DNA from: Bacteroidales bacterium UBA5536
GTDB lineage: Bacteria > Bacteroidota > Bacteroidia > Bacteroidales > F082
NCBI GenBank assembly: GCA_002426795.1
Contig: DINQ01000020.1
Location: 505,017-569,016 of the forward strand
Length of the DNA: 64,000 bases
Direction of reading: 5' to 3'
In this document: positions 62,154 to 64,000 of the stretch, one piece after another
Layout of the letters: each line of letters opens with the position of its first letter
Position numbering within the stretch: the first letter of the stretch is position 1
Program-made: the position numbers and the translations under genes
Notes under the pieces: generated by a model
Database searches by the model: none
Told to the model about the DNA's origin: nothing
Seen by the model: only the letters and a program-made list of their open reading frames with translations

Positions 62154-64000
62154 ATGGATAACATCTACTTGATATTCATCGTATTACTGTTTTTGTTGGC
62201 CATTTCCGACCTCATTGTAGGAGTAAGCAACGATGCAGTTAATTTTCTCAGTGCTGCCATTGGGTCTAAATCTGCGCCTTTTTGGGTGATTTTACTGGTT
62301 GCAGGGGCAGGCGTTTTGGCAGGAACAGTATTCTCTGATGGCATGATGGAAGTTGCCAGAAGTGGCATGTTTTACCCCGAAAAGTTCAGTTTTGCCAATA
62401 TCATGCTGATTTTTCTGGCGGTGATGATTACGGATGTCATTCTCCTTGATACATTTAACACATTTGGCCTTCCAACTTCAACAACTGTATCGCTGGTGTT
62501 TGAGCTTTTGGGAGCTTCGGTAGCAATTGGCCTGGCAAAGCTCAGCAGCAGTATTGGTGGAGAAAGCATTATGCAGTACATCAATGCAGGCAAAGCGCTT
62601 GCCATCATATCCGGAATCCTGATTTCGGTGGTAATCGCCTTTTCTTTTGGGTCAATTGTACAATATATTGTGCGCTTGCTTTTCTCATTTAATTATCAAA
62701 AACGGTTGCCCTATCTGGGAGCTGTTTGGGGTGGTTTTTCTGTGTCTATCATCATTTACTTTTTGTTGATCAAGGGTTTGAAGAGTGCCAGTTTTATGCA
62801 AAAAGATATTGTAAACTATATACTGGAAAATACTGCGTTAATTTTATTGATTTCGTTTTTAGTTTTCACTGCTTTTCTTCAGGTTTTGCAAAAGTTATTT
62901 CGGGTAAATGTGCTCAAAGTCATTGTATTACTTGGAACTTTTGCACTGGCAATGGCTTTTGCCGGGAACGACCTTGTCAATTTTATTGGGGTGCCGCTTG
63001 CCGGTTACGAATCATACCTTACTTATGCCAACAGTGGAAATATTGGGCCTGATTTACTGATGATGGACTCGTTAAATGGTGCGGTAAAAACTCCATTGTT
63101 GTTTCTCATTTTGGCCGGTCTGGTCATGGTGGCGACGCTTATCTGGTCGGCCAAAGCCAAAAATGTGATCAAAACAACCATTGACCTGAGCAGGCAGGAA
63201 AGCGGGCATGAACGATTCGGCTCCAATCTTTTTGCCAGATCAATTGTGCGGATTGGGGTTGCAACAGCATTTTACCTTCAGGGAGTTATTCCAAAAAAAA
63301 TGAAGCGTATCATGGATGCGCAATTTCGTCATCCGGAAAAGGCTGAAAGCGATGATTCAGCCTTCGACCTGGTGAGGGCATCTGTTAATTTGGTGGTCGC
63401 CAGCATGCTGATTGCTTTTGGAACTTCGCTAAAACTCCCCCTTTCAACGACATACGTTACTTTTATGGTGGGTATGGGTAGTTCGCTTTCCGACCAGGCC
63501 TGGGATCGCGATAGTGCGGTTTATAGGGTTTCCGGAGTTTTTTATGTGGTTAGTGGGTGGTTCTTTACGGCCTTCATCGCTTTTAGTATTGCTTTTCTCG
63601 TAGCCTCGCTGTTTTATTATCTGGGCTTTATTGCCTTTTTTGCAATGATCACTTTGGCGGTTTTTCTGGCGTTTCGCACCCATATTCGCGGAAAAAAGAA
63701 AACCCAAACACATGATGCTGAAACAACATCGAGTTTCAATTACTTAGCCACACAATCAATTCCAAATAAATTGCTGATCGATTTTTCAACTCAAATTCAG
63801 TCCCTTTTTAAACAAACATTTCAATCAATCATTTCCTATAATAGTAAAGAACTCAACCTGCTTGAAGAAACCTTCAGTAAACTCCTTGAAGAGAAAGAGA
63901 TACAATATAAAAGCGCAAGTTCTAATATTAAAACCCTGCAAGATGAGCACTGGGAGAATGGATTGATCCTCATGCAGTTGTATGAGCAGCAGCAGGAAAT
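62154..64000 (+). CDS. PiT-family inorganic phosphate transporter, 3' end beyond the window
   Basis: The reading frame from ATG 62154 stays open to the last base (615 codons), so the gene is truncated here by the window. It is an integral membrane protein with about 11-12 helices. Two inverted halves carry the PiT signature: GVSNDAVNFLSAAIGS with LPTSTTVSLVFELLG in the first, and AGNDLVNFIGVPLAG with LPLSTTYVTFMVGMGSS in the second. A long hydrophilic helical extension (from about 525) looks like the PhoU-like cytoplasmic domain fused to PiT proteins of Bacteroidota. It should take up phosphate with Na+ or H+. A weak -7-like TAATATTG lies at 62126-62133. Confidence 0.9.
   Translation, partial: MDNIYLIFIVLLFLLAISDLIVGVSNDAVNFLSAAIGSKSAPFWVILLVAGAGVLAGTVFSDGMMEVARSGMFYPEKFSFANIMLIFLAVMITDVILLDTFNTFGLPTSTTVSLVFELLGASVAIGLAKLSSSIGGESIMQYINAGKALAIISGILISVVIAFSFGSIVQYIVRLLFSFNYQKRLPYLGAVWGGFSVSIIIYFLLIKGLKSASFMQKDIVNYILENTALILLISFLVFTAFLQVLQKLFRVNVLKVIVLLGTFALAMAFAGNDLVNFIGVPLAGYESYLTYANSGNIGPDLLMMDSLNGAVKTPLLFLILAGLVMVATLIWSAKAKNVIKTTIDLSRQESGHERFGSNLFARSIVRIGVATAFYLQGVIPKKMKRIMDAQFRHPEKAESDDSAFDLVRASVNLVVASMLIAFGTSLKLPLSTTYVTFMVGMGSSLSDQAWDRDSAVYRVSGVFYVVSGWFFTAFIAFSIAFLVASLFYYLGFIAFFAMITLAVFLAFRTHIRGKKKTQTHDAETTSSFNYLATQSIPNKLLIDFSTQIQSLFKQTFQSIISYNSKELNLLEETFSKLLEEKEIQYKSASSNIKTLQDEHWENGLILMQLYEQQQE

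Noticed and set aside
62165..62608. Two minus-strand reading frames inside the phosphate transporter
   Set aside because: Antisense to clear PiT motifs; product composition is that of a shadow of membrane helices.

Overview
The window looks like one contiguous chromosomal segment of a member of the Bacteroidota. The reasons are: C-terminal type IX secretion (T9SS) sorting domains on four large exported proteins, a PorP/SprF-family protein with a PorE-like OmpA partner, a DUF4294 protein, a fused alpha/beta E1 2-oxoacid dehydrogenase, a long-form phenylalanine hydroxylase, and the TAnnTTTG promoter element (the Bacteroidota -7 box) ahead of many genes. Several enzymes need O2 (phenylalanine hydroxylase, HPPD, homogentisate dioxygenase), so an aerobic or facultative lifestyle is likely. 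Nothing here fixes the order or genus. There is no rRNA, tRNA, insertion sequence, prophage or CRISPR array.

Layout. 1-2.7 kb: end of tig, then clpP and clpX (protein quality control), then a DUF4294 exported protein. 2.7-6.1 kb (minus): a coupled operon of Gfo/Idh oxidoreductase, a lipoprotein and a polyprenyl-phosphate sugar transferase. 6.2-8.7 kb (plus): protein-L-isoaspartate methyltransferase and phenylalanine 4-hydroxylase. 8.8-17.2 kb (minus): two giant gingipain-like C25 cysteine proteases with T9SS sorting domains. 17.4-21.9 kb (minus): a four-gene tyrosine/homogentisate catabolic operon (hmgA, hpd, fahA, flavin reductase). 21.9-26.4 kb: an Old Yellow Enzyme homologue, a CREST-like membrane hydrolase, a dihydroorotate-dehydrogenase-like flavoprotein and a T9SS-exported esterase. 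26.6-36.7 kb (plus): a 2229-residue type-B T9SS adhesin built of a three-domain super-repeat, coupled by ATGA overlaps to a TPR/propeller/OmpA/SPOR-like protein and to a PorP/SprF protein. 36.7-42.4 kb (minus): C-terminal processing protease, fused E1 dehydrogenase, threonylcarbamoyl-AMP synthase and a GT9 glycosyltransferase. 42.6-46.6 kb (plus): two overlapping sensor-kinase genes. 46.8-50.5 kb (minus): three exported proteins of unknown function. 50.8-57.6 kb (minus): gyrB, then an outer-membrane beta-barrel and a large TPR protein. 57.8-58.2 kb (minus): RNase P RNA. 58.4-64 kb (plus): MATE transporter, prolyl-oligopeptidase lipoprotein and a PiT phosphate transporter that runs off the window.

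How the genes work together. The proteases, the esterase and the prolyl oligopeptidase suggest degradation of external protein and polymers. Phenylalanine and tyrosine released this way could feed phenylalanine hydroxylase and the HPPD/homogentisate route next door, giving fumarate and acetoacetate. The adhesin cassette is a self-contained secretion-and-anchoring unit: type-B substrate, periplasmic/outer-membrane linker and SprF-type partner. The least explained parts are the adhesin cassette, the exported trio at 46.8-50.5 kb, the TPR/beta-barrel pair at 52.9-57.6 kb and the kinase pair with no visible DNA-binding output.
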